In this document: one piece after another, positions 26,325-35,271 of the stretch
How positions within the stretch are numbered: position 1 is the first letter of the stretch
Layout of the letters: each line of letters begins with the position of its first letter
Assembly (NCBI GenBank): GCA_022839625.1
Contig: JALHJL010000010.1
Span: 26,081 to 90,080, forward strand
Length of the DNA stretch: 64,000 nt
Origin: Phycisphaerales bacterium
GTDB taxonomy: Bacteria > Planctomycetota > Phycisphaerae > UBA1845 > Fen-1342
Direction: 5' to 3'
Translations under genes and position numbers: made by a program
The notes under the pieces: generated by a model
Database searches by the model: none
What the model saw: the letters and a program-made list of their open reading frames with translations, nothing else
Told to the model about the DNA's origin: nothing

Positions 26325-28743
26325 CCCCGACCTCCGCGCCGGCCGGAAGGCTGAAGCCGGCGAGCACGCCCTGCTCCGGGTGTGGCCTGACCCACAACTG
26401 CCCGTCATGCATCTCCTCGATCAGGCGGCGGCTGATGGCCAGGCCCAAGCCGGTCCCGTGGGGTTTGGTAGTGAAGAACGGATCGAAGATCCGTTCGGCC
26501 GCGCCCTCTGCCAGGCCCGGGCCGGTGTCTCGGACTTCGCAACACGCTCGCCCCTGCGGGTCCATGTAGGTGCGGATGTGCAGGCGCCGCTCGCCGGCCG
26601 CAACGAGCGCGAGGGCCTCGACGCTGTTCCGCACCAGGTTCAGAACGACCTGCTCGACCTGGATCGGGTCCACGCGGACCGCACCCAGCGTCTCGTCCAG
26701 GTCGAGCTGGACGGTCACGCGGGCGCTGCGCGCCTGCGGCAACAGCAGGGCCAGCGCATCGCGCACGATGGCGTTGAGGTCGTAGAGCTCGCGCCGGGGC
26801 TGTGCCTTGCGGACGAACGCTTTCAGGTGACGGATGAACTGGCCGGCGCGCTCCGCCTGGGCTGCGATCTTCGCGACCGCCGCCTGTGCGTCCGCCGTAC
26901 CCCACCGGCCATGCTCCAACTGCGTAATGCAACCCCGGGCGAGGTACAGGATCGCGGACAGCGGCTGGGCCAGCTCGTGGGCCAGGCCGGACGCCATCTC
27001 GCCGACCGCGCTCAGGCGGGCCGCGTGGGCGATTTCTTCCTGGTGTCGGCGGGCGGCCGCCTCAGCGCTCTTACGCTCCGCGATGTTCGTCATGATGCCG
27101 ACGAATGCGACGTTGTGGCCCTGTGCGTCCTTGATCGCGTCCGCCCGCAGGAAGACGGGCACGACGGACCCCCGGGCCGTGCGCATGTCTACCTCGCCTT
27201 GCCAGGAGTGCCCAGCGCGCACCGTCGCGAACACCCCCTGCGCCAGGTCGGCGTTGCTGAAGACCGCCGGCGGCCCACCGAGGGCGTTCAGCTCATCGAC
27301 CGTATACCCAAGCAAGTCGTACAGCGCCTGGTTCTGGTACACGTGCCGCACGGTCAAGTCGGCGATGCCGACGGCGTCACTGCTGCTATCCACTGCCTTG
27401 CGAATGCGCAGCAGCTCGTTCTCCACCGCTTTCCGCTCGGTGATGTCCCGGATGATGCCGACGATGAACTTGTGCCCGCCCGGGTCGGTGTACAGCGTCT
27501 TGCGGGTCACGATGGTCCGCGTGCGCCCGGCCGCGTCCGTGATCTCCTCTTCGTTGGTGTTCTCCTGCCCCGTCTCGAAGACGGCTTCGTCCTTCTCCCA
27601 GAAGACATCCACTTGCGCTTTGGGGAAGAAGTCGTAATCCGTCCGGCCCAGCATCTCCTCTCGCGACCGCCCGCTCAGGGCGCACTCCGCATCGTTCACC
27701 AGGACCAGCCGGTGCTGCCGGTCCTTGACGAAGATGGGATCCGCGATGCAGTTGATGATGCTGTCCAGGTAGTCGCGGGCCGCGCGAACCGCCTCTTCGG
27801 CCCGGCGGCGCTCCGTCACGTCCTCCGCAATGCCGGCAATGCGGTACACCTCGCCGGCCGCATTGCGCACCGGAAACCCCCGGTTGCGGACCCAGCGCAG
27901 CTCGCCGTCCGGACGCACCAGACGGAACTCGCAGTCCGTCACCAGCCCGCAGGACTGCTCCTGCAACATCGCGGCCACGGCCGGGCGGTCATCCGGGTGC
28001 ACGGCGTCGAGCCACGCGCGGGTGTCGCTGTACACTTCCGCGGGCGCCTGACCCCAGAGCTGCTCGACGGCGGGACTGATGTAGAGAATCTGCCGGCTGT
28101 CAGGCCCGGAGAGCCAGAATACTTCGTGAATGTTCTCGGCGAGCTGCCGAAAACGTTCTTCGCTCTCGCGCAGATTCTGTTCCGCGCGCTGCCGGTCCGC
28201 CAGCTCCTGTTGCAGTCGCGCGTTGATCCGGGCCAGCTCAGCGGTTCGCTGCTGAACCAGCTCCTCCAGTCGCGTGCGATAGAGGCGCAATTCCGCCTCC
28301 GCCTGGTGGCGTTCCGTGACGTCGCGGCCCACGGCCTGGAATTCGACGATCTCGCCGCTCTCGGAGAAGAACGCCCGGTTGATCCAGTGCTGCCAGCCGA
28401 GTGAGCCGTCGGAACGAACGACCGCATGTTCCTGGCTCGCCACGGGCTGCGCCCGCGTGATGCCGGCGAGTTGTCCGAGAACCGCCGGGCGGACCTCCTC
28501 CGGGATCAGGTCCAGGAAGCGGCGTCCTACCAGCTCCTCCGGCGTGCGGCCGAAGTAGCGGCAGTAGGCGCTGTTCACGAACGTCAAGGTCGTATCAGGC
28601 TGGAAGCGGCAGACCAGGTCCGTCTGGTCTTCGACGATCGCGCGGTAGCGGGCATCGCTGATGGAGGACGGCCCGGCGTGACCGGTCGCACATGCTTCCG
28701 GCGGAGGGTCACTTTCGTTGGTGCCCGTTGCCACAACCGCCAT
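26311..28743 (-). CDS. FixL-like multi-PAS sensor histidine kinase
   Basis: An 810-residue soluble kinase with four PAS domains (roughly 28-150, 205-320, 330-450 and 455-570), the first two separated by a coiled coil. HisKA follows, with the phospho-acceptor His near residue 589 in LSAVGEMASGLAHELAQPLS, a FixL/TodS-type sequence. The ATPase domain contains QVVLNLVRNSVEAL, DTGPGL and FFTTKPHGTGLGLAISRR. No membrane segment or receiver domain is present, so sensing is probably cytoplasmic. A haem-binding PAS cannot be confirmed by eye. ATG 28743 is preferred; a GTG 28 codons upstream is possible. It phosphorylates the adjacent FixJ-like regulator by inference. Confidence 0.88.
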   Translation of the reverse strand: MAVVATGTNESDPPPEACATGHAGPSSISDARYRAIVEDQTDLVCRFQPDTTLTFVNSAYCRYFGRTPEELVGRRFLDLIPEEVRPAVLGQLAGITRAQPVASQEHAVVRSDGSLGWQHWINRAFFSESGEIVEFQAVGRDVTERHQAEAELRLYRTRLEELVQQRTAELARINARLQQELADRQRAEQNLRESEERFRQLAENIHEVFWLSGPDSRQILYISPAVEQLWGQAPAEVYSDTRAWLDAVHPDDRPAVAAMLQEQSCGLVTDCEFRLVRPDGELRWVRNRGFPVRNAAGEVYRIAGIAEDVTERRRAEEAVRAARDYLDSIINCIADPIFVKDRQHRLVLVNDAECALSGRSREEMLGRTDYDFFPKAQVDVFWEKDEAVFETGQENTNEEEITDAAGRTRTIVTRKTLYTDPGGHKFIVGIIRDITERKAVENELLRIRKAVDSSSDAVGIADLTVRHVYQNQALYDLLGYTVDELNALGGPPAVFSNADLAQGVFATVRAGHSWQGEVDMRTARGSVVPVFLRADAIKDAQGHNVAFVGIMTNIAERKSAEAAARRHQEEIAHAARLSAVGEMASGLAHELAQPLSAILYLARGCITQLEHGRWGTADAQAAVAKIAAQAERAGQFIRHLKAFVRKAQPRRELYDLNAIVRDALALLLPQARSARVTVQLDLDETLGAVRVDPIQVEQVVLNLVRNSVEALALVAAGERRLHIRTYMDPQGRACCEVRDTGPGLAEGAAERIFDPFFTTKPHGTGLGLAISRRLIEEMHDGQLWVRPHPEQGVLAGFSLPAGAEVGDAGR

Positions 28744-29063
28744 CCCCGCTGCCGCAGGACCTCGGACGGGGAGGCTCTCCGCGGCCCGCTGGAAGACCGA
28801 GCCCGGCCAGCACGCACCTGATCTCACGGTGTGCGAGCCCGATTCAGCCGCGTAGGCCGGGCGTCACGTCGCGGAACTGCGCCTTGCCCGGCGGACCGGA
28901 TCGCCGCGCCGCCGCGCGAAAGCCTCACAACCGCACACCACGACACAGTGTACCACAGGCGGGTGATGGCGCGCCGTCCAAGCAGCGGATTCGGGACCAG
29001 CCGCGGACCGCGCACGGCTTGACCGCGGACCGTACGCGGCTCGTCCGGCGCAATGTGCGGGCA
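28744..29063. other. Intergenic region upstream of the sensor kinase
   Basis: These 320 bp separate the Deg protease stop from the kinase start; both genes are on the minus strand. They should contain the kinase promoter, but no clear -35/-10 pair, hairpin or open frame with a ribosome site was found. Confidence 0.35.
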
Positions 29064-30563
29064 TCAGTCCTCGGCGCGCAGCAGCACGAAGACCTGGGTC
29101 TCGCCCTCCTGGATGCGCAGACGAATGCCCTTCTTCAGGTCCTGCCTGGCGACTTGAGATCGGAACTCGGCGACGCTGCTGACCGGCGTTCCATGAACGT
29201 CCAGAATCAGTTGTCCTTGTCGCAACCCCGCGCGGTACGCTACCCCGGTCGGGTCCACTTCCGTGATCACGACTCCGGTGACGTCGCGGTCCAGCCCGAG
29301 CGACTGGCGTGTCTCGGCCGTCAGGTTCGCGACCGCCAGCCCAAGCTCATCCGCATCGGTCGGAGCGGCCCCGGCCAACGCTTCATCGTCGGTGCGCTGC
29401 GCCAGCTTGACCGTGATCGACTCGGTCCGCCCATCGCGGAACACATCGAGCTTGACCTTCGAGTTGGGTTCGGAGGCGGCGACCAGATTGCGAAACTGCG
29501 TCACGTCCTTGATCTTCGCACCGTTAAGACCGGTTACGATGTCGCCTTGCTTAAGCCCAGCGGCCTCGGCCGGACCGTCTTTTATTACGCTGCCGATGAG
29601 CACGCCCTCCGTGGAGTCGTAGCCGAACGACCGGGCCATGTCCTCGTCGAGCGGCTGAATGCCGACGCCAAGCCAGCCGCGGGTCACGGTGCCCGTCCCG
29701 ATCAGACTCTCCATGATGGACTTGGCCATGCTGATCGGGATCGCGAAGCCAACGCCGCTGTTGCCCCCGGTGCGCGTCGCGATCGCCGTGTTGATCCCCA
29801 CCACCTCGCCGCGCAGGTTCACCAGCGGACCGCCGCTGTTTCCGGGATTGATGGCCGCATCGGTCTGGATGAAGTCTTCGTACTCAACGATCCGCATGTT
29901 AGAGCGGCCCTTGGCGCTGACGATGCCGGCGGTGATCGTGTCGTTCAAGCCAAATGGGTTGCCAGCAGCGACCACCCACTCACCGACGCGGAGGCCGTCG
30001 GAGTCGCCGAGCCTGGCGGCGGGCAGACCGTCGGCCTTGATGCGGATCACGGCCAGATCGCTGAGAGGGTCTTTGCCAACCACCTGGGCGCGGTGCTCCT
30101 TGCCGTCGCTCAGCGTAACCATGACCTCATCCGCATTTCCGGCCACGTGGTTGTTGGTCAAAATGTAGCCGTCAGCGCTGACGATGACCCCGCTGCCGAG
30201 GCCCTGTTGCGGTCGCAGGCGGTTAGGAGACCTTTCGCCGAAGAAGCGCCGCAGAAGGTCCTCATCGAACGGCAGCCCGTCGGGGAACTGCGGCTGCGGC
30301 GTGCTCCGCCCGCGGCCCTCGCCGCTCATCCGAGCGTGCCGGACGGCACGGATCGCCACCACGGACGGGCGGATCGTGTCGGCCGCGTAGGCGAAGGCAT
30401 CCGACAGCGCGTTGGCGAAGCGCAAGGCCTCTTCGGGCGGGGCCTTTGGCGGCTGAGGGTCGGCCAAGGCGCTGGCGCAGCCGACCGCTCCGAGGAAGAC
30501 GGCTGTGACAAGCAGTGACGTTCGCGGCCACGACTTCCCGTCAAGAAATGCGCTGGAACTCAT
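29064..30563 (-). CDS. Deg/HtrA-family periplasmic serine protease
   Basis: A 499-residue protein. The signal sequence (residues 9-33) contains a Cys at AVGCAS that might be a lipobox, though a standard signal peptidase I site at ASALAD is also possible. The trypsin-like domain has an intact triad near His138 (LTNNHVAG), Asp169 (SDLAVIRI) and Ser243 (NPGNSGGPLV). Two PDZ domains follow (about 310-390 and 410-495), the first opening WLGVGIQPLDEDMARSFG. This is the MucD/DegQ layout for degradation or chaperoning of misfolded envelope proteins. ATG 30563 has GGAGGAAA upstream. The frame continues about 86 codons further upstream, but without a ribosome site. Confidence 0.93.
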   Translation of the reverse strand: MSSSAFLDGKSWPRTSLLVTAVFLGAVGCASALADPQPPKAPPEEALRFANALSDAFAYAADTIRPSVVAIRAVRHARMSGEGRGRSTPQPQFPDGLPFDEDLLRRFFGERSPNRLRPQQGLGSGVIVSADGYILTNNHVAGNADEVMVTLSDGKEHRAQVVGKDPLSDLAVIRIKADGLPAARLGDSDGLRVGEWVVAAGNPFGLNDTITAGIVSAKGRSNMRIVEYEDFIQTDAAINPGNSGGPLVNLRGEVVGINTAIATRTGGNSGVGFAIPISMAKSIMESLIGTGTVTRGWLGVGIQPLDEDMARSFGYDSTEGVLIGSVIKDGPAEAAGLKQGDIVTGLNGAKIKDVTQFRNLVAASEPNSKVKLDVFRDGRTESITVKLAQRTDDEALAGAAPTDADELGLAVANLTAETRQSLGLDRDVTGVVITEVDPTGVAYRAGLRQGQLILDVHGTPVSSVAEFRSQVARQDLKKGIRLRIQEGETQVFVLLRAED

Positions 30564-30856
30564 CGCTATTTTCCTCCAACTGTGCACGATTACCGCACTT
30601 ATACACCGCAGGGCGCAGTACGTCGCGGCGCGGGCAGAGGTTCGCTGACGCGATCGTGACAACCTGGCCGGCCATTCATTCTCCCCGGTCCGTGTGGGAC
30701 GCAACACGGCCTGGCCCATTCCCACGAGCGGAGGGGCGCCGATCCCCAATGCGCAACCAGCAACCATGCGAATGGCGCCGTGCGGGGGGGCACTGCGCGG
30801 GCGAGGTGACGGCGAAGCCACAGTTACGTTGTGCCCAGACTAGCGAACGAGCACCT

Positions 30857-31630
30857 TCATTCCGGCGTCGGCGGAGTTGCAGCCACGGGTGGCTCAAACG
30901 GCGCCGGGGACGGTGGATCATCCCGGAGCGCTGAGATCGCCTTGTCGTAAACTTCTACTTGGTTTGGATTTAGGATCGCACGCACGTTCGCGATGAACTG
31001 CTCGACGCGTTCCTCGGTTGCCTGGGGCTTTTCGCCCCGAGCAGTGGCAGCGGACGTCCGATATTCATCCAGCAGCTTCTCAAGCTGCGCGTCTTGCTCA
31101 GACGAAAGGCCGAGCTTTCGGACCGCCCGGAGGACGTGAACCGGGCGAAGCGAGATATCGCCCACGGTCTCGGCCTTCTTGAGAATCTGCGGCAGCTTGG
31201 TCCGCTGTTCCGCGGTCAGGTGCTGTTCGAGACCCTCGAAGAAGTGGTTCTCGGCCTGCGCGGCAGGCGCCAGGTTGCGCAGCTCCTCCTGAAGCCGCTG
31301 CGTCTTCTCCGTATCGCCGGCCGTCCGCGCCGCCTGAAGCTCCGCGGCCTTGTCCTGGATGCGCTGCAGCAGCTCGGCCGCGTTCTCTTCCATGTCCTTC
31401 AGTTCGGCGTGGTAGGCCGCCATCAACGCCTCAGCTTGCTGCATCTGCGTCGCGTCGAGCCGTAGTTGCCGGCACACCCAACGCAGCTTCTGTTCCCCTT
31501 GCGGGCCGGTGGGTTCGGGCGGCCTGCCCTGTGCCCGCTGTGGTTGCCCTTGAAGCGCTTGTGCCGAGGCCAAGGCGGTACCCAACAAACCGACGATCAG
31601 AAAGCAGACCTTCCGACTCATGTTCGTCAC
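30857..31630 (-). CDS. Exported helical protein, Spy/CpxP-like (LTXXQ-type)
   Basis: A 257-residue protein with a signal peptide (about residues 1-24, ending ALASAQA). The mature part is almost entirely helical and rich in Glu, Gln and Ala. It contains LRLDATQMQQAEALMAAYHA and LGLSSEQDAQLEKLLDEYRT, two pairs of the L-x-x-x-Q spacing seen in Spy/CpxP and Zn-resistance-type periplasmic chaperones, plus HLTAEQRTKLPQIL. It could be a periplasmic chaperone or a structural protein. It lies upstream of the Deg protease on the same strand with a 293-bp gap. GTG 31630, preceded by AGGGGAA, and ATG 31621 are both plausible starts. Confidence 0.65.
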   Translation of the reverse strand: MTNMSRKVCFLIVGLLGTALASAQALQGQPQRAQGRPPEPTGPQGEQKLRWVCRQLRLDATQMQQAEALMAAYHAELKDMEENAAELLQRIQDKAAELQAARTAGDTEKTQRLQEELRNLAPAAQAENHFFEGLEQHLTAEQRTKLPQILKKAETVGDISLRPVHVLRAVRKLGLSSEQDAQLEKLLDEYRTSAATARGEKPQATEERVEQFIANVRAILNPNQVEVYDKAISALRDDPPSPAPFEPPVAATPPTPE

Positions 31631-31769
31631 CAGTTCCCCTACGTTCTACGGCCGCTTCCGGGCGGCAACGGCCCGCGCCGCCGCTCTGCCCGCGCGGGGA
31701 CCACCATAACCTGCCCGGCCGGACGCCGCAACCGCGGGCGGGCGCTCCCCGACCGCTTCCCACGAAGCC

Positions 31770-33170
31770 GTGTTTTCACCGCACAACGCCGGTATGCTAT
31801 TACCCGTGCTGAAATCCCTGCTTTATCGGCCTGAGGCGATCCTCGCCGGTACGTTCGCCGGACTCATCCTGGCCGGAACGATCGCGCTGCGCCTGCCGGT
31901 GTCGCACAAGGGCCAGACGGTCGGCGTAGTGGACGCGCTGTTCACGGCGACGTCGGCCGTGTGCCTTACGGGCTTAATCACCGTGGATACCGAAACGGGG
32001 TTTTCGCGGATCGGGCAGACCGTGATTCTGCTTCTTATACAGCTTGGCGGGCTGGGCATCATGACATTTGCCGCCCTGAGCGCACAGGTGTTTCGCTTGC
32101 GGCTTTCGTTTTCCTCTCATGCGGCGTGGCAGAGCGCCTTCTTTGGGACCGAAGCGCGTGTCGATCTGCGCCGTGCCCTGCGCAGCATTCTTCTGATGAC
32201 GCTTGTGATCGAGGCCACGGGCGTGCCGCTGCTCTATCTGGGAATCCAGCGCTTGGGGGGGCACGCCGAGTGGTTCGACGCGGTATTCCACTCCATATCC
32301 GCGTTTTGCAACGCGGGGTTCTCGCTGTACGGCGAGAACGCGGTCGCCTTTCGCGGTTCCGCGCTGGTGCTGTGGACACTCGCGGGCCTGATCGTTGCCG
32401 GGGGGCTCGGCTACACGGTTCTGCTGGAGTGCATCCAACGGGCGTGGCGCCGATTGCGGGCCCGCCGGGAAGGCCCCGTCGTGTGGAGCCTGCACTCGCG
32501 CGTGGTGCTGAAGGCGACGGCCGGGCTGATCCTCGGCGGCGCCGTGCTGCTGTTGCTGTCCGGCCTGACCCCGGACGAGCAAGCTCCCGGTTCGCGGATC
32601 ACGAACGCGCTGTTCCAGTCCGTCACGGCCCGCACGGCGGGGTTCAACACGCTCAGCATCGGCTGCCTGCCGTTGTCGTCGCTGCTGATTCTGATCGCGC
32701 TGATGTACGTCGGTGGGGCGCCCGGCTCCTGCGCCGGAGGAATCAAGACGCCCACCGCCGCCGTCTGGGTCGCACGCGTGCGCGCACGACTCATCGGGCG
32801 AGATGAAGTTACGCTTGGCGGCCGGCGGATTCCGCAGGACGTGGTGCGCCGCGCCGCGCTGGTGATTTCGGTCGCGACGATCTGGAACCTGGCGGGCGTG
32901 TTCATCCTCAGCATCGTCGAGGCCCCGCACTGTGGCGCCGGGTTGGAGCAGTTGGTTTTCGAGCAGATCTCCGCGTTCGGCACGGTCGGGTTATCGACCA
33001 ACACCGCTTCGCCCGTGTCGCTGTCGGGCTTGTTCGGCCCGCTTGGCAAGCTGTGGGTGGCGGCCACGATGTTCGTCGGCCGTCTCGGTCCGTTGACGCT
33101 GGCGATGGCGGTGATACCCGCGGCCCGCAAGCCCTACGAATACCCGACCGAACGCGTCTTGATCGGCTGA
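31770..33170 (+). CDS. ktrB: Potassium uptake channel subunit (TrkH/KtrB family)
   Basis: A 466-residue membrane protein with four M1-P-M2 repeats. The selectivity-filter glycines are present in all four pore loops: SAVCLTGLITVDT, ISAFCNAGFSLYGEN, TARTAGFNTLS and ISAFGTVGLSTNTAS. It forms the dimeric K+ (or K+/Na+) transport unit of Ktr/Trk and is gated by the RCK protein encoded 11 bp downstream. The compact length (about 460) favours KtrB. The start is uncertain: GTG 31770 or ATG 31794, neither with a strong ribosome site. Confidence 0.92.
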   Translation: MFSPHNAGMLLPVLKSLLYRPEAILAGTFAGLILAGTIALRLPVSHKGQTVGVVDALFTATSAVCLTGLITVDTETGFSRIGQTVILLLIQLGGLGIMTFAALSAQVFRLRLSFSSHAAWQSAFFGTEARVDLRRALRSILLMTLVIEATGVPLLYLGIQRLGGHAEWFDAVFHSISAFCNAGFSLYGENAVAFRGSALVLWTLAGLIVAGGLGYTVLLECIQRAWRRLRARREGPVVWSLHSRVVLKATAGLILGGAVLLLLSGLTPDEQAPGSRITNALFQSVTARTAGFNTLSIGCLPLSSLLILIALMYVGGAPGSCAGGIKTPTAAVWVARVRARLIGRDEVTLGGRRIPQDVVRRAALVISVATIWNLAGVFILSIVEAPHCGAGLEQLVFEQISAFGTVGLSTNTASPVSLSGLFGPLGKLWVAATMFVGRLGPLTLAMAVIPAARKPYEYPTERVLIG

Positions 33171-33181
33171 GGAGCGCCGCC

Positions 33182-33841
33182 ATGAGACAGGTGTGTGTTA
33201 TCGGGCTCGGCCAGTTCGGCACCCATCTGGCCCGCGCGCTGGTGAAGATGGGGTGTGAGGTCCTGGCGATCGACCAGGACGAGAAGCGCGTCGAAGAAGT
33301 CCGCGACGACGTGCACCGGGCCCTGATCGGGGACGCGCGCAGCTACCAGATGCTGGCCAGCGTGCTGACGCCGTCGATCGAGGACGCGGTGATCTGCCTC
33401 GGGGCGACCGACCTGGAACCGAGCATTATTTGCGCCCTGAACCTGAAGCGCATCGGGGTGCCCTCGATTCGTTCCACCGCGGTCAGCGATGACCACGCCC
33501 AGATTCTGACCGCGATCGGAGCAACCGAGATCGTGTTCCCAGAGCGGGACTCCGCCGTGCGCACGGCACGCCGCGTGGCCAACCCGGACATACGCGACAT
33601 GTTCCCGCTGGCCGAAGATTACAGAATTATGGAGGTTGAAGCACCTGGTAAGTCTCATGGCCAGACGCTCGCGGCGCTCGATCTGCGCGCCAAGTTCGAC
33701 ATCCTGATCCTGGCGGTTCGCAACGCCGATGACCCGCATTTCCGTTTCCTGCCGCCGGCCGACAAGGTGATCCGACCGGGTGAGGTGCTTATGGTTCTGG
33801 GGCGCGAGCTGGACCTGGTGCGATTCGCCAACTACGACTGA
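33182..33841 (+). CDS. ktrA: RCK potassium uptake regulatory subunit (KtrA/TrkA)
   Basis: A 219-residue protein with an RCK-N Rossmann domain (VCVIGLGQFGTHLARALVKM, with the acidic AIDQDE at the end of strand 2, so NAD- or ATP-type ligands) and an RCK-C domain (about 140-215, ending PGEVLMVLGRELDLVRF). KtrA rings gate KtrB in response to nucleotides. ATG 33182 follows GAGGAGCG, which overlaps the ktrB stop region, so the two genes form a coupled operon. Confidence 0.93.
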   Translation: MRQVCVIGLGQFGTHLARALVKMGCEVLAIDQDEKRVEEVRDDVHRALIGDARSYQMLASVLTPSIEDAVICLGATDLEPSIICALNLKRIGVPSIRSTAVSDDHAQILTAIGATEIVFPERDSAVRTARRVANPDIRDMFPLAEDYRIMEVEAPGKSHGQTLAALDLRAKFDILILAVRNADDPHFRFLPPADKVIRPGEVLMVLGRELDLVRFANYD

Positions 33842-33941
33842 CGCCGGTCCAGCGCGGGCCGGCGCCGCCGGCAGCGGCAAAAAACGCTAAGTTTTTGCAA
33901 ATGGGTCGGTTTCGCGTTACATTATAGAGTGGAGACCGGAG

Positions 33942-34469
33942 GTGCCGGTCGTAATCGACGGTAATAACCTCCTCCACGCCGCGCGAGACGCGGACGCACT
34001 GAAGCTGCTCACCGGCCGATCCATGTTATGTGACACGGTCGGGCGCTGGGCGGTGGTCCGCCGGGAGCGCGTTCATATCGTGTTCGACGGTCGCGCGCCG
34101 CACGCGGCGCTGGCCAAGCAGATCGGCAATGCCGCGATCGAGGTCAGCTACAGCGGCGCCGGGCGAACGGCGGACGCGGTAGTGACGTACCTTATAGACA
34201 CGAACTCCGCGCCTCGGCGACTGACGGTGGTCTCCTCTGACAGGGCCATCATCCGAGCGGCGAAACGCCGGCGTGCCCGGTGGATGCGCTCGGAAGACTT
34301 TTGGAGACTGCTGAAGCGCGACTTGGCGCAGCCGGCCCCGGACGGAACCGAGCCGGAGGAAAAGGAGGCGGGTCTCAGCCCGGAAGCCACCGAGGAGTGG
34401 CTGGCGGATTTCGGGTTTGACGGGCCGACCAGCAGCAGGCCCGAGTGCCCGCCGGGTGCAGACGATTAA
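33942..34469 (+). CDS. NYN-domain RNase-like protein (YacP type)
   Basis: A 175-residue protein with a NYN/PIN-like nuclease fold. VVIDGNNLLHAARD carries the first acidic residue and the DGNN signature. The later acidic positions lie in HIVFDGRAPH, GRTADAVVTYLID and LTVVSSDRAI. YacP/Rae1-type proteins cleave RNA, in some cases ribosome-bound mRNA. The C-terminal 50 residues are Glu/Pro-rich. The start is GTG 33942 with GGAG seven bases upstream. The gene is followed 28 bp later by a PilZ gene, so the pair may share a transcript that ends at the terminator at 34933. Confidence 0.8.
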   Translation: MPVVIDGNNLLHAARDADALKLLTGRSMLCDTVGRWAVVRRERVHIVFDGRAPHAALAKQIGNAAIEVSYSGAGRTADAVVTYLIDTNSAPRRLTVVSSDRAIIRAAKRRRARWMRSEDFWRLLKRDLAQPAPDGTEPEEKEAGLSPEATEEWLADFGFDGPTSSRPECPPGADD

Positions 34470-34497
34470 CCGCGTCTGTGCGACGAAGGAGACACGC

Positions 34498-34896
34498 ATG
34501 ACCACGTCGAATGCCGCTGCCCTCCCTGTCTCGCCCGGTACTGCCGGTCCCACAAACGTGTTGGAGCGCCGCTTCGAGCCGCGTCGCCCGGCGTGCTGCG
34601 ACCTGTGGATGATCGACCATCACGGTTCCACGATTCTGCGCTGCCGCTGCACCGAGGTGTCGCGGAACGGGATGCGGCTGAGCGTGCCGTTGGGCTACGG
34701 CGTGGCGGAGGGCCAGCGCTACGAGCTGCGCTCGCACCTCCCCGGTGCGCCGCCGCGCACTTCGCTGGGCCTCATCGGCAGCCGCTGGGCGACGGTCGTG
34801 CGGACCCAGGTGGCGCTGGAAGCGAACGAGCACCACCTGGACGTTGGCGTCGTGCTGGACCACACCGACGCGCTCGTACCGCGCGTCGTCAGTTAG
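34498..34896 (+). CDS. PilZ-domain protein
   Basis: A 132-residue protein consisting of one PilZ-like beta-barrel. The N-terminal ERRFEPRRPACCDLWMID carries the RxxxR-type arginines, and CTEVSRNGMRLSVP matches the (D/N)xSxxG segment with Glu in the first position. These are the c-di-GMP contacts in PilZ proteins, so binding is likely though not certain. No output domain is attached, so it probably acts on a partner. GAAGGAGA lies before ATG 34498. A strong terminator follows 36 bp after the stop. Confidence 0.75.
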   Translation: MTTSNAAALPVSPGTAGPTNVLERRFEPRRPACCDLWMIDHHGSTILRCRCTEVSRNGMRLSVPLGYGVAEGQRYELRSHLPGAPPRTSLGLIGSRWATVVRTQVALEANEHHLDVGVVLDHTDALVPRVVS

Positions 34897-34932
34897 CCCA
34901 GCCGGCCGTCGAACATCGCTAGCATACTTGCA

Positions 34933-34965
34933 AGCCGGTCCCCTTTCGGTCGGACCGGCTTTTTC
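34933..34965 (+). terminator. Rho-independent terminator after the PilZ gene
   Basis: The arms AGCCGGTCC (34933-34941) and GGACCGGCT (34952-34960) pair perfectly around a 10-base loop, followed by TTTTC. It ends the NYN-PilZ transcript on the plus strand. Confidence 0.85.
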
Positions 34966-34989
34966 TATAATCACGCGATCGGATCGAAC

Positions 34990-35271
34990 ATGGACCGCAC
35001 GCCCCCCGAGTACTGCGCCTTCGACTGTCCCCACGCCGAGTTCCCGCCGGCGCAGACGGCGGGTTTGTGCCGGACGATGTCCGCCGTGTGGTGCCGGGAG
35101 CTGAAGGAGCTGGTGCATAAGAACGCGCCGTGCGAGTGGCAAAGGAGAGCCGCGTGCCCGCAGCGGACCTGCAAACGTTCCTCGCCGAGCTCGAAGAGCG
35201 CGGCTGGCTCAAACGGATCCACACCCCCGTCGATCCGGCGCTCGAAATCACGGAAATCGCGGACCGCGTGA
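34990..35271 (+). CDS. Possible small cysteine-rich protein
   Basis: An open frame of 93 codons. The first 60 residues look protein-like: Cys at positions 9, 13, 27, 35, 48, 56 and 61, in YCAFDCPHAEF, GLCRTMSAVWCRELKELV and KNAPCEW. The spacing suggests a metal-binding knuckle. A TATAAT sequence sits at 34966-34971, just before it, but the ribosome site is weak. The C-terminal 35 residues are read out of frame with the start of ubiD, giving a 118-bp overlap. No family was named with confidence. It may be a short regulatory or accessory protein, or a spurious frame. Confidence 0.4.
   Translation: MDRTPPEYCAFDCPHAEFPPAQTAGLCRTMSAVWCRELKELVHKNAPCEWQRRAACPQRTCKRSSPSSKSAAGSNGSTPPSIRRSKSRKSRTA

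Noticed and set aside
26380..28404. 674-codon plus-strand frame
   Set aside because: It is antisense to the PAS histidine kinase and has no recognisable domain.
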